Below the pieces are notes generated by a model. It worked only from the letters and a program-made list of their open reading frames with translations, ran no database searches and was not told the origin of the DNA. The translations under genes were made by a program, and so were the position numbers. Below, one piece after another: positions 1 through 7,678 of a DNA stretch of 64,000 nucleotides. Source of the DNA: Halorubellus salinus (GTDB lineage: Archaea > Halobacteriota > Halobacteria > Halobacteriales > Natrialbaceae); assembly GCF_020567525.1 (NCBI RefSeq), contig NZ_JAJCVI010000002.1:248001-312000 (forward strand). The letters run 5' to 3'. The first letter of the stretch is position 1; the number at the start of each line of letters is the position of its first letter.

Positions 1-1401
1 CTCGCGTTCGGGTCGTTCGTCGGCGTCGCCGCGCTCGCGTTCGCCGTCGTGTACGTCGACGAGGTCGGCCAGCGCGTGAGCTTCCATCCGCTCTATCACT
101 TCATGCTCGTCGGCGTCACCGGCTCGTTCCTCACCGGCGACATCTTCAACCTCTTCGTGTGGTTCGAGGTGATGCTGATGTCGAGCTACGTCCTCGTCGT
201 GTTCTACTCCGGCGCGGAACACACGCGGGCGGCGCTCCAGTACGTCGTCCTGAACCTCGTCGGGAGCGCGCTCATGCTCGTCGCCATCGGCGGCCTGTAC
301 GCGACCGTCGGGACGCTGAACATGGCGGACATGGCGCGACGGCTCGCCGACCCGGCCGCGTTCGGTATCACGACGCTCGCGCCCGTCCTCGGCCTGTCGG
401 TCGTCCTGTTCGTCGTGTTCGCACTCAAGGCCGGCATCGTCCCGTTCCACTGGTGGGTGCCCGCAGCGTACCGCGCCGCGCCCGCACCGGTGTCGGCGGC
501 GCTCGCCGGCGTCGTCAAGAAGGTCGGTATCTACGCCATCATCCGCCTCTACTTCACGGTGTTCGCGCCCGCGGACCTCGGCGAGCTCGCACTCCCGGGC
601 TTCAGTGGGTCCGGGCCGCTCGCGTACTTCGGCCCGGTGCTGCTCGTGATGGCGATCGCGAGCATCCTCCTCGGCGGCGTCGCGGCCGTGAACCGCGACG
701 ACATCGACGACCTGCTCGCGTACTCGAGCGTCGGCCAGGTCGGGTTCATCGTCCTGCCGCTCGCCCTCGCCGCGTTCGGTATCGTCGCCGGCGTCGACGC
801 ACCGGCGCCGTACGGTGACGTCGCGGGCGTGAGCGGGCTCGCCGTACTCGGCGTCACCGCCGCGCTCGTGTACTCGCTGAATCACGGGCTCGCCAAGAGC
901 GCGCTGTTCCTCGCGAGCGGCGCCATCTACGACGCGACCGGCACCTCGCGCCTGGACCGACTCGGTGGACTCGCCGAGCGCGCACCCGTGCTCTCGGGCG
1001 GCTTCTTCGTCGCCGCCATCGGTCTCGTCGGCATCCCGCCGCTCATCGGGTTCTTCGGGAAGTTCCTCGTGTTCGACGCCGCGGCCGTCGCCGGGAGCGA
1101 GCTCGCGCTCGGCGGTGCACTCGCTGGCGCGATACTCACGATAACGTACGTGACGCGAGCGTGGAACCGCGGGTTCTGGGGGACGCCCACGGAGGTCGTG
1201 GACGCGACGCGCACGAACCGCACGCAGGTCGCGGTCGTCGTCGTGCTCGCGATAGCGGTCGTCGGCGTCGGCGTCGCGTTCGACCCCGTACTCGAAGCCG
1301 CCATCGAAGGTGCTGCGGCGGCACTCGACACCCAGGGGTACGTCGACGCCGTGAACCCAGACACCACCACCAGCGCTACCAGCGGAGGTGGGCACGCATG
1401 A
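1..1401 (+). CDS. mnhD: Mrp/Mnh-type Na+/H+ antiporter subunit D (5' truncated by window edge)
   Basis: Proton-translocating membrane subunit of a multisubunit cation/proton antiporter, homologous to the NuoL/M/N antiporter-like subunits of complex I. The 466 visible residues are almost entirely hydrophobic and show the family signature in the middle, a Lys-containing helix (ALKAGIVPFHWW) followed by PAPVSAALAGVVKK, and later the SLNHGLAKSALFLASG segment with its Lys/His. Family members are about 500 residues, so only the extreme N-terminus is missing. The TGA overlaps the ATG of the next gene (ATGA), and E, F and G subunits follow, which fixes the assignment to Mnh/Mrp and not complex I. The gene order D-E-F-G implies A, B and C subunits lie upstream of the window. 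In a salt-in archaeon this would extrude Na+ at the expense of the proton gradient. Confidence 0.93.
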   Translation, partial: LAFGSFVGVAALAFAVVYVDEVGQRVSFHPLYHFMLVGVTGSFLTGDIFNLFVWFEVMLMSSYVLVVFYSGAEHTRAALQYVVLNLVGSALMLVAIGGLYATVGTLNMADMARRLADPAAFGITTLAPVLGLSVVLFVVFALKAGIVPFHWWVPAAYRAAPAPVSAALAGVVKKVGIYAIIRLYFTVFAPADLGELALPGFSGSGPLAYFGPVLLVMAIASILLGGVAAVNRDDIDDLLAYSSVGQVGFIVLPLALAAFGIVAGVDAPAPYGDVAGVSGLAVLGVTAALVYSLNHGLAKSALFLASGAIYDATGTSRLDRLGGLAERAPVLSGGFFVAAIGLVGIPPLIGFFGKFLVFDAAAVAGSELALGGALAGAILTITYVTRAWNRGFWGTPTEVVDATRTNRTQVAVVVVLAIAVVGVGVAFDPVLEAAIEGAAAALDTQGYVDAVNPDTTTSATSGGGHA

Positions 1402-2129
1402 GCGACGACGCACTCGACGACGCCGACGCACCCACCGAACCCGCGAACGCCGCGCCGCGCGAGGACCTGAGCGACGACGCACCGCGGCGCTGGCCGCTAC
1501 TCGGGTTCGCGTTCGCCGTCCTCTGGCTGTTCGTCCGCGGCGTCGACATCGCCGAAGGCGGCGAGCTCGTGCTCGGACTGGCGCTCGGCGAGTTCCTCAT
1601 CGGACTCACCGTCGGCATCCCCATCGCCTTCCTCTTCCGGCGGTTCTTCAGTCCGACGCCCGTGCTCGTACGGACGCCGCGAGCCCTCCTCGCCGCGCTC
1701 CAGTACGCGACGGTGTTCCTCTGGGAGCTCCTGACGGCGAACGTCGACGTCGCCTACCGCGTCCTGTCGCCGTCGATGCCGATCGACCCGGACGTCATCG
1801 AAGTGCCCTTGCGCGTCGAGACCGACCTCGCCATCACGACCATCGCGAACTCCATCACGCTCACACCGGGGACCCTCACCATGGACTACGACGCCGAACG
1901 GAACAGCCTGTACGTGCACGCCATCGCCGCGGACGACCCGTCCAGTATCGTCGACCCGATACGGACGTGGGAGGACCTCGCGCTCGTGATCTTCGACGAA
2001 CGCCGGGACCCGGGGAGTCCGGTCCCGGAACCCGTCGGTGACGCGTCCGTCGAACACGAAGGCGTCGGCGCCTCGTCGGCCGACCTCGACGAGCGCGACG
2101 AGGACGTCGGAGGTGAGGGCGATGCGTGA
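1398..2129 (+). CDS. mnhE: Mrp/Mnh-type Na+/H+ antiporter subunit E
   Basis: 243-residue MnhE-like subunit of the same antiporter complex. After an acidic N-terminal tail (about 30 residues) there are hydrophobic segments at roughly residues 33-50, 58-80 and 95-115, then the family's hallmark cytoplasmic motif NSITLTPGTLTMD near residue 155. A further acidic tail of about 45 residues ends the protein; N- and C-terminal acidic extensions are common in halophile versions of the family. The start ATG overlaps the stop of mnhD and the stop overlaps the start of mnhF, so translation is probably coupled. MnhE is needed for assembly or activity of the complex but its own transport role is not established. 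Confidence 0.93.
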   Translation: MSDDALDDADAPTEPANAAPREDLSDDAPRRWPLLGFAFAVLWLFVRGVDIAEGGELVLGLALGEFLIGLTVGIPIAFLFRRFFSPTPVLVRTPRALLAALQYATVFLWELLTANVDVAYRVLSPSMPIDPDVIEVPLRVETDLAITTIANSITLTPGTLTMDYDAERNSLYVHAIAADDPSSIVDPIRTWEDLALVIFDERRDPGSPVPEPVGDASVEHEGVGASSADLDERDEDVGGEGDA

Positions 2130-2439
2130 CCTCGGGGTCGCGCTCGCCGCGAACGCACCGCTCGGTGGACTCGCGCACGACGCCATCGGTCTCGGCCTCG
2201 TCGTCGCCGCCGCCGTGACGCTGTTCTCGGCGTACCGCGTCGTCGCGGGCCCGTCGACGCCCGACCGCGTCGTCGCGCTCGACACCATCGGGACGAACGT
2301 CGTCGCCATCGCCGCCCTGTACGCGATGTGGACCGGTCGCGGCCTGTTCGTCGACGTGGCGCTCGTCCTCGCCATCATCGGGTTCATCAGCACCATCGCG
2401 GTCGCGCGGTACGTCACCGAAGGAGACATCATCGAATGA
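2122..2439 (+). CDS. mnhF: Mrp/Mnh-type antiporter subunit F
   Basis: 105-residue three-helix membrane protein of the MnhF/MrpF family. The hallmark stretch is YRVVAGPSTPDRVVALDTIG between the first and second hydrophobic segments, followed by IGFISTIAVARYV in the last helix. Start ATG at 2122 lies inside the 3' end of mnhE (8-base overlap); the alternative longer reading would extend into mnhE without family similarity. The stop overlaps the mnhG start. It acts only as part of the multisubunit antiporter. Confidence 0.93.
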   Translation: MRDLGVALAANAPLGGLAHDAIGLGLVVAAAVTLFSAYRVVAGPSTPDRVVALDTIGTNVVAIAALYAMWTGRGLFVDVALVLAIIGFISTIAVARYVTEGDIIE

Positions 2440-2861
2440 CCATGCTCGCCTCACTCCCGAACGCAATCGACGGCATCGCATCCTCGACGACGAGCGCCGA
2501 CGCGGTCCCGCTCGCCGCCGGCGGGTCCGTGGGCCTCACCGGGCCGATCCAGGCGGCACTCGTCGTCGCTCTCGTCGTGGTCGGAACGTTCTTCCTGGTC
2601 GTCGGCGTCGTCGGGCTCGTCCGCCTGCCGTCGGTCTACAACCGGATGCACGCGACGAGCAAGGCGACGACGCTCGGCGCGTCGTCGATGCTCCTCGCCG
2701 GCTTCCTCTACTTCGGTGGTGACGGGTCCGGGCTCGCAGCACTCGTCGCCGTCGCGTTCCTGTTCATCACCGCCCCGACCGGCGCGCACATGATAAGCCG
2801 CGCCGCCCAGAAGATGGGTATCCCCTTCGAGGAGACCGTCACCTGGCCGCGCGACGACTGA
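2436..2861 (+). CDS. mnhG: Mrp/Mnh-type antiporter subunit G
   Basis: 141-residue MnhG/MrpG/PhaG-like subunit. Three hydrophobic segments are visible, with the family signature GLVRLPSVYNRMHATSKATT after the first and FLFITAPTGAHMISRAA near the end. The N-terminal 35 residues are a variable, less hydrophobic extension. ATG 2436 overlaps the mnhF stop (ATGA). This is the last gene of the operon; the next gene, coaBC, is convergent and only 29 bases away, and no obvious hairpin terminator is visible between them. Confidence 0.93.
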   Translation: MTMLASLPNAIDGIASSTTSADAVPLAAGGSVGLTGPIQAALVVALVVVGTFFLVVGVVGLVRLPSVYNRMHATSKATTLGASSMLLAGFLYFGGDGSGLAALVAVAFLFITAPTGAHMISRAAQKMGIPFEETVTWPRDD

Positions 2862-2890
2862 CCGACACCACCTCCACTCGCTCCCGGTCG

Positions 2891-4090
2891 CTATGCGAGC
2901 ACTTCCGCGAGCGCCGCGGCGACCTCGCGGCCGAGCGCGGCCTTCGACCCCGTGAACGCTGCGTAGCCCTCCGCGTGCACGAGGAGCGCGCGCGTCTCGT
3001 CGGCACCCATCACGTTCGCGTCGTTCGCCACCACGAACGCCAGGTCAGCGCGCTCGAGTGTCTCTCTGGCCTGCTCGACCATCGCCGCATCGTCTCCGCT
3101 CGTCTCTGCCTTGAACCCGACGATCGGGAGGTCAGGGTGTGCATCGCGCACGGTATCGATGAGCTTCCGCGTCGGCTCGAGTTCGAGCGTCAGGTTCTCA
3201 CGGCCGCTCCGTATCTTCTCGTCCGCACTCGCGACCGTGTAGTCCGAGATGGCCGCGACCGAGACGAGCGCGTCCGCCTCGCCCGCCACGTTGAGCACGG
3301 CGTCGGTCATCTCACTGGCGGTCTCGACGGTCACGACGTCCGCGTACGGCACGTCCCCGTCCGGATGCACGAGCGTCACGGTCGCGCCCGCGACGTAGAG
3401 CGCTCGCGCCAGCGCCCGCCCCGTCTTCCCGGACGACCGGTTCGTGAGGACGCGCACCGGGTCCACCGGCTCGCTCGTCGCCCCCGACGTCACGACGACG
3501 TGCTCGCCAGCGAGCGGCTGACGGCCGGCCGCACGCGCGGTCGAGAGCACGATCGCCTCCTCGGTCGCGATCTTCGCCTTGCCCTCCTCGACGCGCGGGT
3601 CGACGAACGACACCCCCCACGATTCGAGCGTCTCGATAGCGTCGAGCACGCCCGGGTGGTCGTACATCGGCTCGTGCATCGCGGGCGCCACCACGACCGG
3701 CAGGCCCGTGCCGAGCGCGGTCGTCGCGCACGTCGTCACCGTCGAATCGTCGACCGCACTCGCCATCTTCCCGACCGTGTTCGCGGTCGACGGCGCCACC
3801 AGGAGGACGTCCGCCCACTCGTCGCGCCCGCAGAGTGCGACGTGCTCGACGCTTCCCGTGATCTCGGTGACGACGTCGTGCTCGGTCGCGAACTCGAGCG
3901 CCCACGGATGCACGATACCCGTCGCGCTCTCCGTCATCACCGCCCGAACGCTCGCACCCTCCCGGCGGAGCTCGTGCGCGAGCTCGACGGTCTTCACCGC
4001 TGCAATCGACCCGGTCACGCCGAGCGCCACGTTCACGCCGGCGAGCACCCCGTCGTCTCGTCGCTTCGGTTCGTCCGACTCCGCGGTCAT
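2891..4090 (-). CDS. coaBC: bifunctional phosphopantothenoylcysteine decarboxylase / phosphopantothenate-cysteine ligase
   Basis: Carries out two consecutive steps of coenzyme A synthesis: ligation of cysteine to 4'-phosphopantothenate (CoaB) and FMN-dependent decarboxylation to 4'-phosphopantetheine (CoaC). The 399 residues divide into an N-terminal flavoprotein domain (about 25-190) with GVTGSIAAVK, SVEHVAL (likely catalytic His), APSTANTVGKMA and APAMHEPMYDHP, and a C-terminal CoaB domain (about 200-399) with TSGATSEPVDPVR, NRSSGKTG and SVAAISDYTVA. The PAMN motif of bacterial CoaC is PAMH here. I chose ATG 4090 because it gives an N-terminus just before the flavoprotein fold; the frame stays open upstream but that part has no similarity to the family. 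It stands alone; no pantothenate synthesis gene is adjacent. Confidence 0.92.
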   Translation of the reverse strand: MTAESDEPKRRDDGVLAGVNVALGVTGSIAAVKTVELAHELRREGASVRAVMTESATGIVHPWALEFATEHDVVTEITGSVEHVALCGRDEWADVLLVAPSTANTVGKMASAVDDSTVTTCATTALGTGLPVVVAPAMHEPMYDHPGVLDAIETLESWGVSFVDPRVEEGKAKIATEEAIVLSTARAAGRQPLAGEHVVVTSGATSEPVDPVRVLTNRSSGKTGRALARALYVAGATVTLVHPDGDVPYADVVTVETASEMTDAVLNVAGEADALVSVAAISDYTVASADEKIRSGRENLTLELEPTRKLIDTVRDAHPDLPIVGFKAETSGDDAAMVEQARETLERADLAFVVANDANVMGADETRALLVHAEGYAAFTGSKAALGREVAAALAEVLA

Positions 4091-4190
4091 ACCACGCGAT
4101 TGGAGTGCCCCACACAAGAGCGTACCCGATACCGAACTCGCGCTCGAACGACCGTCGCGAATCCGGCTCGCGTCGTGACCGGTCGCGGGG

Positions 4191-5564
4191 TCAGCGGAAT
4201 CGACGCGAGATGAGGACGCCGATGGAACCGATGGAGAGCAGCGAGAACACTCCGTCGAAGTGCTGTCGTTTCGGGTCGTCGATCGGTTTCGATATCGGGT
4301 CGAGCACGGAGAGCGGGTCGAATCCGTCGTCTTCACCGCCGACACCGAGGACCTGGTTCACGTCCTGGCTCGTCGACCCGGAGCCAGTGTCCGCGCTCGC
4401 GGCCGCGTCGCTCGAAGCACCGGCGTCGCCGGCGGCTTCGGTCGACGGTTCCTCGCTGGCCTCGTCGTTCGTACTCGAGTCGTCGTCCGCGGACGCGCCG
4501 TCGCCCTCGGAGTCGCTCCCGCCCGCTGCTCCACCGTCGCCGTCCTCGCTCCCGGACGTCCCGTCCGACCCGGACTCAGTACCAGCACCGGACTTCGAAT
4601 CATCGCCCGACTTCGAATCATCGCCCGACTTCGAATCATCGCCCGACTTCGAATCATCGCCCGACTTCGAATCATCGCCCGACTTCGAATCATCGTCCGA
4701 CTTCGAATCATCGTCCGACTTCGAATCATCGTCCGACTTCGAATCATCGCCCGACTTCGAGCCATCGCCCGACTTCGAACCGTCGTCAGGTTTCGACCCG
4801 TCACCCGACTTCGGAGCCTCGTCGTCGGAACCCCCGTCGTCGCCGCCACTGAGTCCACCGCCGTCGGAGCCGTCATCGCCGCTTCCGCCGTCCTCACCGC
4901 TGTCGTCGTCACCACCGTCCAGTCCACCATCGGAATCGTCGCCCCCGTCGCCACTGGACCCATCCTCACCGTCGTCACCGCCAGACCCATCCTCACCGTC
5001 GTCACCGCCAGACCCATCCTCACCGTCGTCACCGCCAGACCCATCCTCACCGTCGTCACCGCCAGACCCGTCCTCGCCGTCCTGCTCGCCGATGACGATA
5101 GTGGTGTTGGCGCTGGCCGTGTTCCGTTCGCGGTCACCGACCTGTGCGCGTAGCGTCAGGTCGCTTCCGTCGTGGTCCGCCGGGACCTGCATCGTGACGG
5201 AGACGGTCCGGTTCGCGCCGGCCTCCAGCGTCTCGAACTGCCAGCCGACGCCGCGTCCCGCGAACTGTGCACCGTCGTCCGAATGGCTCGTCACCGACCA
5301 CGTCGGCGGGAACCGCGCCTGGAGCGCCGCCGACGACGCTGCGTTCGAGCCGGTGTTCTGGACGACGAACGTCACCGTCACCGTCTCGCCCGGCTCCGTC
5401 GACCCGGCGGATATCGAGAGCGCCAGGTCGACGTCGGCCGCGTCCGTCGACTCGTTCACCGCGCTCGTCGCACCAGCCCCGTCCACCGCACCGGCGACCG
5501 GCCCGGTGACTGCGAGAGCGGCGACGAGGACGACGAACACGCGAACGCCGCGTTCGTTTCTCAT
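4191..5564 (-). CDS. secreted, repeat-rich acidic surface protein with C-terminal membrane anchor
   Basis: 457-residue protein of unknown specific function. The N-terminus is a Sec-type signal peptide (positive start, then VFVVLVAALAVTGPVAGA). Residues about 45-155 resemble a CARDB/DUF11-type beta-sandwich, with SAGSTEPGETVTVTFVVQNTG and VTMQVPADHD. Then come about 200 residues of low complexity: four 9-residue GGDDGEDGS repeats, a Gly/Asp-rich linker, about twelve hexads of the type GDDSKS, and an acidic Ser-rich region. The last 25 residues are a hydrophobic segment ending in RRFR, consistent with a membrane anchor; the PGF motif of archaeosortase substrates is absent. An AT-rich box (AAATATAT on the plus strand, 5597-5604) about 35 bases upstream is the likely promoter element. 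The repeats probably form an extended, hydrophilic stalk holding the folded domain away from the membrane. Confidence 0.8.
   Translation of the reverse strand: MRNERGVRVFVVLVAALAVTGPVAGAVDGAGATSAVNESTDAADVDLALSISAGSTEPGETVTVTFVVQNTGSNAASSAALQARFPPTWSVTSHSDDGAQFAGRGVGWQFETLEAGANRTVSVTMQVPADHDGSDLTLRAQVGDRERNTASANTTIVIGEQDGEDGSGGDDGEDGSGGDDGEDGSGGDDGEDGSGGDDGEDGSSGDGGDDSDGGLDGGDDDSGEDGGSGDDGSDGGGLSGGDDGGSDDEAPKSGDGSKPDDGSKSGDGSKSGDDSKSDDDSKSDDDSKSDDDSKSGDDSKSGDDSKSGDDSKSGDDSKSGDDSKSGAGTESGSDGTSGSEDGDGGAAGGSDSEGDGASADDDSSTNDEASEEPSTEAAGDAGASSDAAASADTGSGSTSQDVNQVLGVGGEDDGFDPLSVLDPISKPIDDPKRQHFDGVFSLLSIGSIGVLISRRFR
4591..4752. repeat. 18-bp coding minisatellite (nine perfect core units)
   Basis: The 15-base core GACTTCGAATCATCG occurs nine times at an exact 18-base period from 4591 to 4735, the remaining three bases alternating between CCC and TCC, with two decayed copies following (GACTTCGAGCCATCG and GACTTCGAACCGTCG). 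On the minus strand each unit encodes one DSKSGD or DSKSDD hexad of the surface protein. The near-perfect DNA identity, beyond what the protein requires, points to recent expansion by slippage or unequal recombination. Confidence 0.95.
4957..5064. repeat. 27-bp coding tandem repeat (four perfect units)
   Basis: Four identical 27-base units beginning GACCCATCCTCACCG start at 4957, 4984, 5011 and 5038, followed by a degenerate fifth unit at 5065. On the minus strand each encodes a nine-residue GGDDGEDGS block in the stalk of the surface protein. This is a second, independent repeat family within the same gene. Confidence 0.95.
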
Positions 5565-5596
5565 TAGAAGCTACTCCAATTATTCCGCGCCTCGAC

Positions 5597-5604
5597 AAAT
5601 ATAT
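5597..5604 (-). promoter_or_regulatory. TATA-like box for the surface protein gene
   Basis: AAATATAT on the plus strand (ATATATTT on the coding strand) lies about 36 bases before the ATG at 5564, giving a predicted leader of roughly 10 bases. It sits in one of the few clearly AT-rich stretches of this part of the window. Confidence 0.55.
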
Positions 5605-5677
5605 CTTTCTATGCGGCAGTTGCTTGCTTGAATTTTCACCGCTGTCCCCAGGTCCGAACGGGGTCCGGCGACGAAAC

Positions 5678-5684
5678 GTTTACC
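5678..5684 (+). promoter_or_regulatory. TATA-like box (GTTTACC) for the SRPBCC gene
   Basis: GTTTACC is centred 27 bases upstream of the GTG at 5708. This spacing matches a leaderless haloarchaeal transcript and supports GTG 5708 as the start. The same heptamer precedes the gene at 23239. Confidence 0.5.
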
Positions 5685-5707
5685 TCCGGACCGCCGTCAG
5701 TACGCTC

Positions 5708-6232
5708 GTGGAGCGAGTCGAGGTCACGACCGTCGTGTACGCGGACAGACAGCGAGTGTACGATTTCCTGCTCGACTTCCCCGGCTACGCGGCGTACTCC
5801 GAGCACCTGAAGCGCGTCTGCCAGCGCGGTGACGGCGGCCCCGGCACGCGATACGAACTCCAGTTCGCGTGGTGGAAACTCACCTACACCGCGCACTCGG
5901 AGGTCACCGAGACCCACCCCCCGGAACGCATCGACTGGCGCATCACGAAGGACATCGACGCGACCGGTCACTGGTTCGTCGAATCCGTCGACCCGCCCGA
6001 GGGCGAGGACGTCGCGACGCAGGTCCGGTTCCTCGTCGAGTACGACGCCGACTCCGCGAAGGTCGGGAACATCGACCTCCCGCGGTTCGTCTCGCTGTCC
6101 TGGGTCGTCGAGAAGGTGAAACCGAAGATCGAGAACGAGGCGACGCGTATCGTCGAGCGCGTCGTCGTCGACCTCGAAGGCCAACGGCGGCGCGTCGAAC
6201 TGAACGTCGACACCACGCCGAGTGACGGCTGA
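5708..6232 (+). CDS. SRPBCC / polyketide-cyclase-like (COQ10/START superfamily) protein
   Basis: 174-residue protein of the SRPBCC helix-grip fold superfamily, which binds hydrophobic ligands. It opens with VEVTTVVYADRQRVYDFLLDFPGYAAYS, the usual first strand and helix of the fold, continues with WWKLTYTAHSEVTETHPPERIDWRI, and ends in a long amphipathic helix with EKVKPKIENEATRIVERVV. This pattern is closest to the ubiquinone-binding Coq10-type group, so a role in quinone or lipid handling is possible but not shown. GTG 5708 is chosen because the residues before it have no similarity to the family and a TATA-like box sits 27 bases upstream. The following trkAH genes are in the same direction after about 110 bases, probably a separate unit. 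Confidence 0.75.
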   Translation: MERVEVTTVVYADRQRVYDFLLDFPGYAAYSEHLKRVCQRGDGGPGTRYELQFAWWKLTYTAHSEVTETHPPERIDWRITKDIDATGHWFVESVDPPEGEDVATQVRFLVEYDADSAKVGNIDLPRFVSLSWVVEKVKPKIENEATRIVERVVVDLEGQRRRVELNVDTTPSDG

Positions 6233-6340
6233 AGGCGCCGCGAGCGGCCGCGAGCGGCCAGCACGGGCCGTGACGCGCGCATGACAACCCTCTTGTTCGG
6301 GCCGTTCGTCCGCCCCGATTATGTACGAGGTGAGCGCGTG

Positions 6341-7678
6341 ATGCGAGTGGTGGTCGTGGGTGCTGGCGAGGTCGGTGCGAACATCGCCAGTGGGCTCGCT
6401 GACGCGCACGACGTGGTGGTCGTCGACACCGACCCCGAGCGCGTCGAAGCGATCACGTACCAGTTGGACGTCCTCGCCATCGAGGGCGACGGGACGTCCC
6501 TCGCGACGCTCAAGGAGGCTGGTGTTGAGGACGCGGACATGCTCATCGCGAGCACGGACAGCGACGAAGCGAACATCGTCGCGTGTGCGACCGCGAAGAC
6601 CGTCTCGGACGCGTTCACGGTCGCTCGCGTCCGGAAGACGGATTACTTGACGACGTGGCGTGGTGCCGAGGGTGCGTTCAGCGTCGACTTCATGGTGTGC
6701 ACGGACCTCCTGGCCGCACAGTCTATCGTCCGCATCGCGGGGCTCCCGGGCGCACAGGACGTGGACTCGTTCGCGGGCGGTCGCGTCCGCATGGCGGAGT
6801 TCGAGGTGACCGAGGAGAGCACGCTCGCGAACCAGACCGTCGAGGCGGCGGACCGGTTCGAGTCGCTGACGTTCGCCGCCATCCTCCGGAACGGCGACGT
6901 CGAGATCCCGCGTGGGGACACGCGCATCGAACCGGGCGACAAGGTCGTCGTCATCGGGAGCCCGGAGAGCTGTCGGTTGTTCGCCTCGGAGTTGACGCCG
7001 TCGAACGGCCTGGAGAGCTCCGACGAGGTGTACGTCGTCGGTGGCAGCGAGATCGGATATCAGACCGCGCGACTGCTGGAGGCGCAGGGCGTGACGCCGC
7101 GCGTCATCGAGCGCGACCCGGAGCGCGCTCGCGAGCTCGCCGAGGAGCTCGCCGGGAGCGTGGTCCTGGAGAACGACGGGACTGACATCGACTTCCTGGA
7201 GCGCGAGAACGTCACCGACGCCGACCTCGTCGTCGCGGCGTTGTCCTCGGACGAGAAGAACCTCCTCGTGAGTCTGCTCGCGAAGCGCCTGGGCGCGAAG
7301 CGGACGGTCGCGGTCGTCGAGGACGGTTCGTTCGTCGACGTGTTCGAGACCGTGGGCGTGGACGTTGCAGTGAACCCGCGGGAGGTGACCGCCGAGGAGA
7401 TAACCCGGTTCACGCGCGAGGAGCACACGCAGAACGTCGCCATCATCGAGAGCGACCGCGCGGAGGTCCTGGAGATCGAGGTCGACGACGAGAGCTTGCT
7501 CGCGAACCGCACCATCGCGGACGCGACCGCGGACCTCCCGCAGGGCGTGGTCGTCGGCGCCATCACGCGCAACGACGACCTCATCACGCCGCGCGGGGAT
7601 ACGGTCGTCAGGCCCGGCGACCACGTCGTCGTGTTCGCTGAGACGTCGATACTCGAGGAGGTCACGCCGCAGTTATGA
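6341..7678 (+). CDS. trkA: Trk potassium uptake system peripheral protein TrkA
   Basis: Cytoplasmic NAD(H)-binding regulator of the Trk K+ channel. The 445 residues form two tandem RCK units: first TrkA_N with MRVVVVGAGEVGANIA (Rossmann glycine motif) and TrkA_C around 140-220, then a second TrkA_N with VYVVGGSEIGYQTARLL near residue 230 and TrkA_C around 365-445. The full two-unit length is that of the classical TrkA. ATG 6341 gives the Rossmann strand at the extreme N-terminus and is preceded by GAGGTGA at 6327-6333, a good Shine-Dalgarno sequence, so this gene is not leaderless. Its stop overlaps the trkH start. K+ uptake is central to a salt-in halophile. Confidence 0.95.
   Translation: MRVVVVGAGEVGANIASGLADAHDVVVVDTDPERVEAITYQLDVLAIEGDGTSLATLKEAGVEDADMLIASTDSDEANIVACATAKTVSDAFTVARVRKTDYLTTWRGAEGAFSVDFMVCTDLLAAQSIVRIAGLPGAQDVDSFAGGRVRMAEFEVTEESTLANQTVEAADRFESLTFAAILRNGDVEIPRGDTRIEPGDKVVVIGSPESCRLFASELTPSNGLESSDEVYVVGGSEIGYQTARLLEAQGVTPRVIERDPERARELAEELAGSVVLENDGTDIDFLERENVTDADLVVAALSSDEKNLLVSLLAKRLGAKRTVAVVEDGSFVDVFETVGVDVAVNPREVTAEEITRFTREEHTQNVAIIESDRAEVLEIEVDDESLLANRTIADATADLPQGVVVGAITRNDDLITPRGDTVVRPGDHVVVFAETSILEEVTPQL

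Noticed and set aside
4591-4752. Regular repeat that might be taken for a CRISPR array
   Set aside because: Units are directly adjacent without unique spacers, in frame, and encode a protein stalk.
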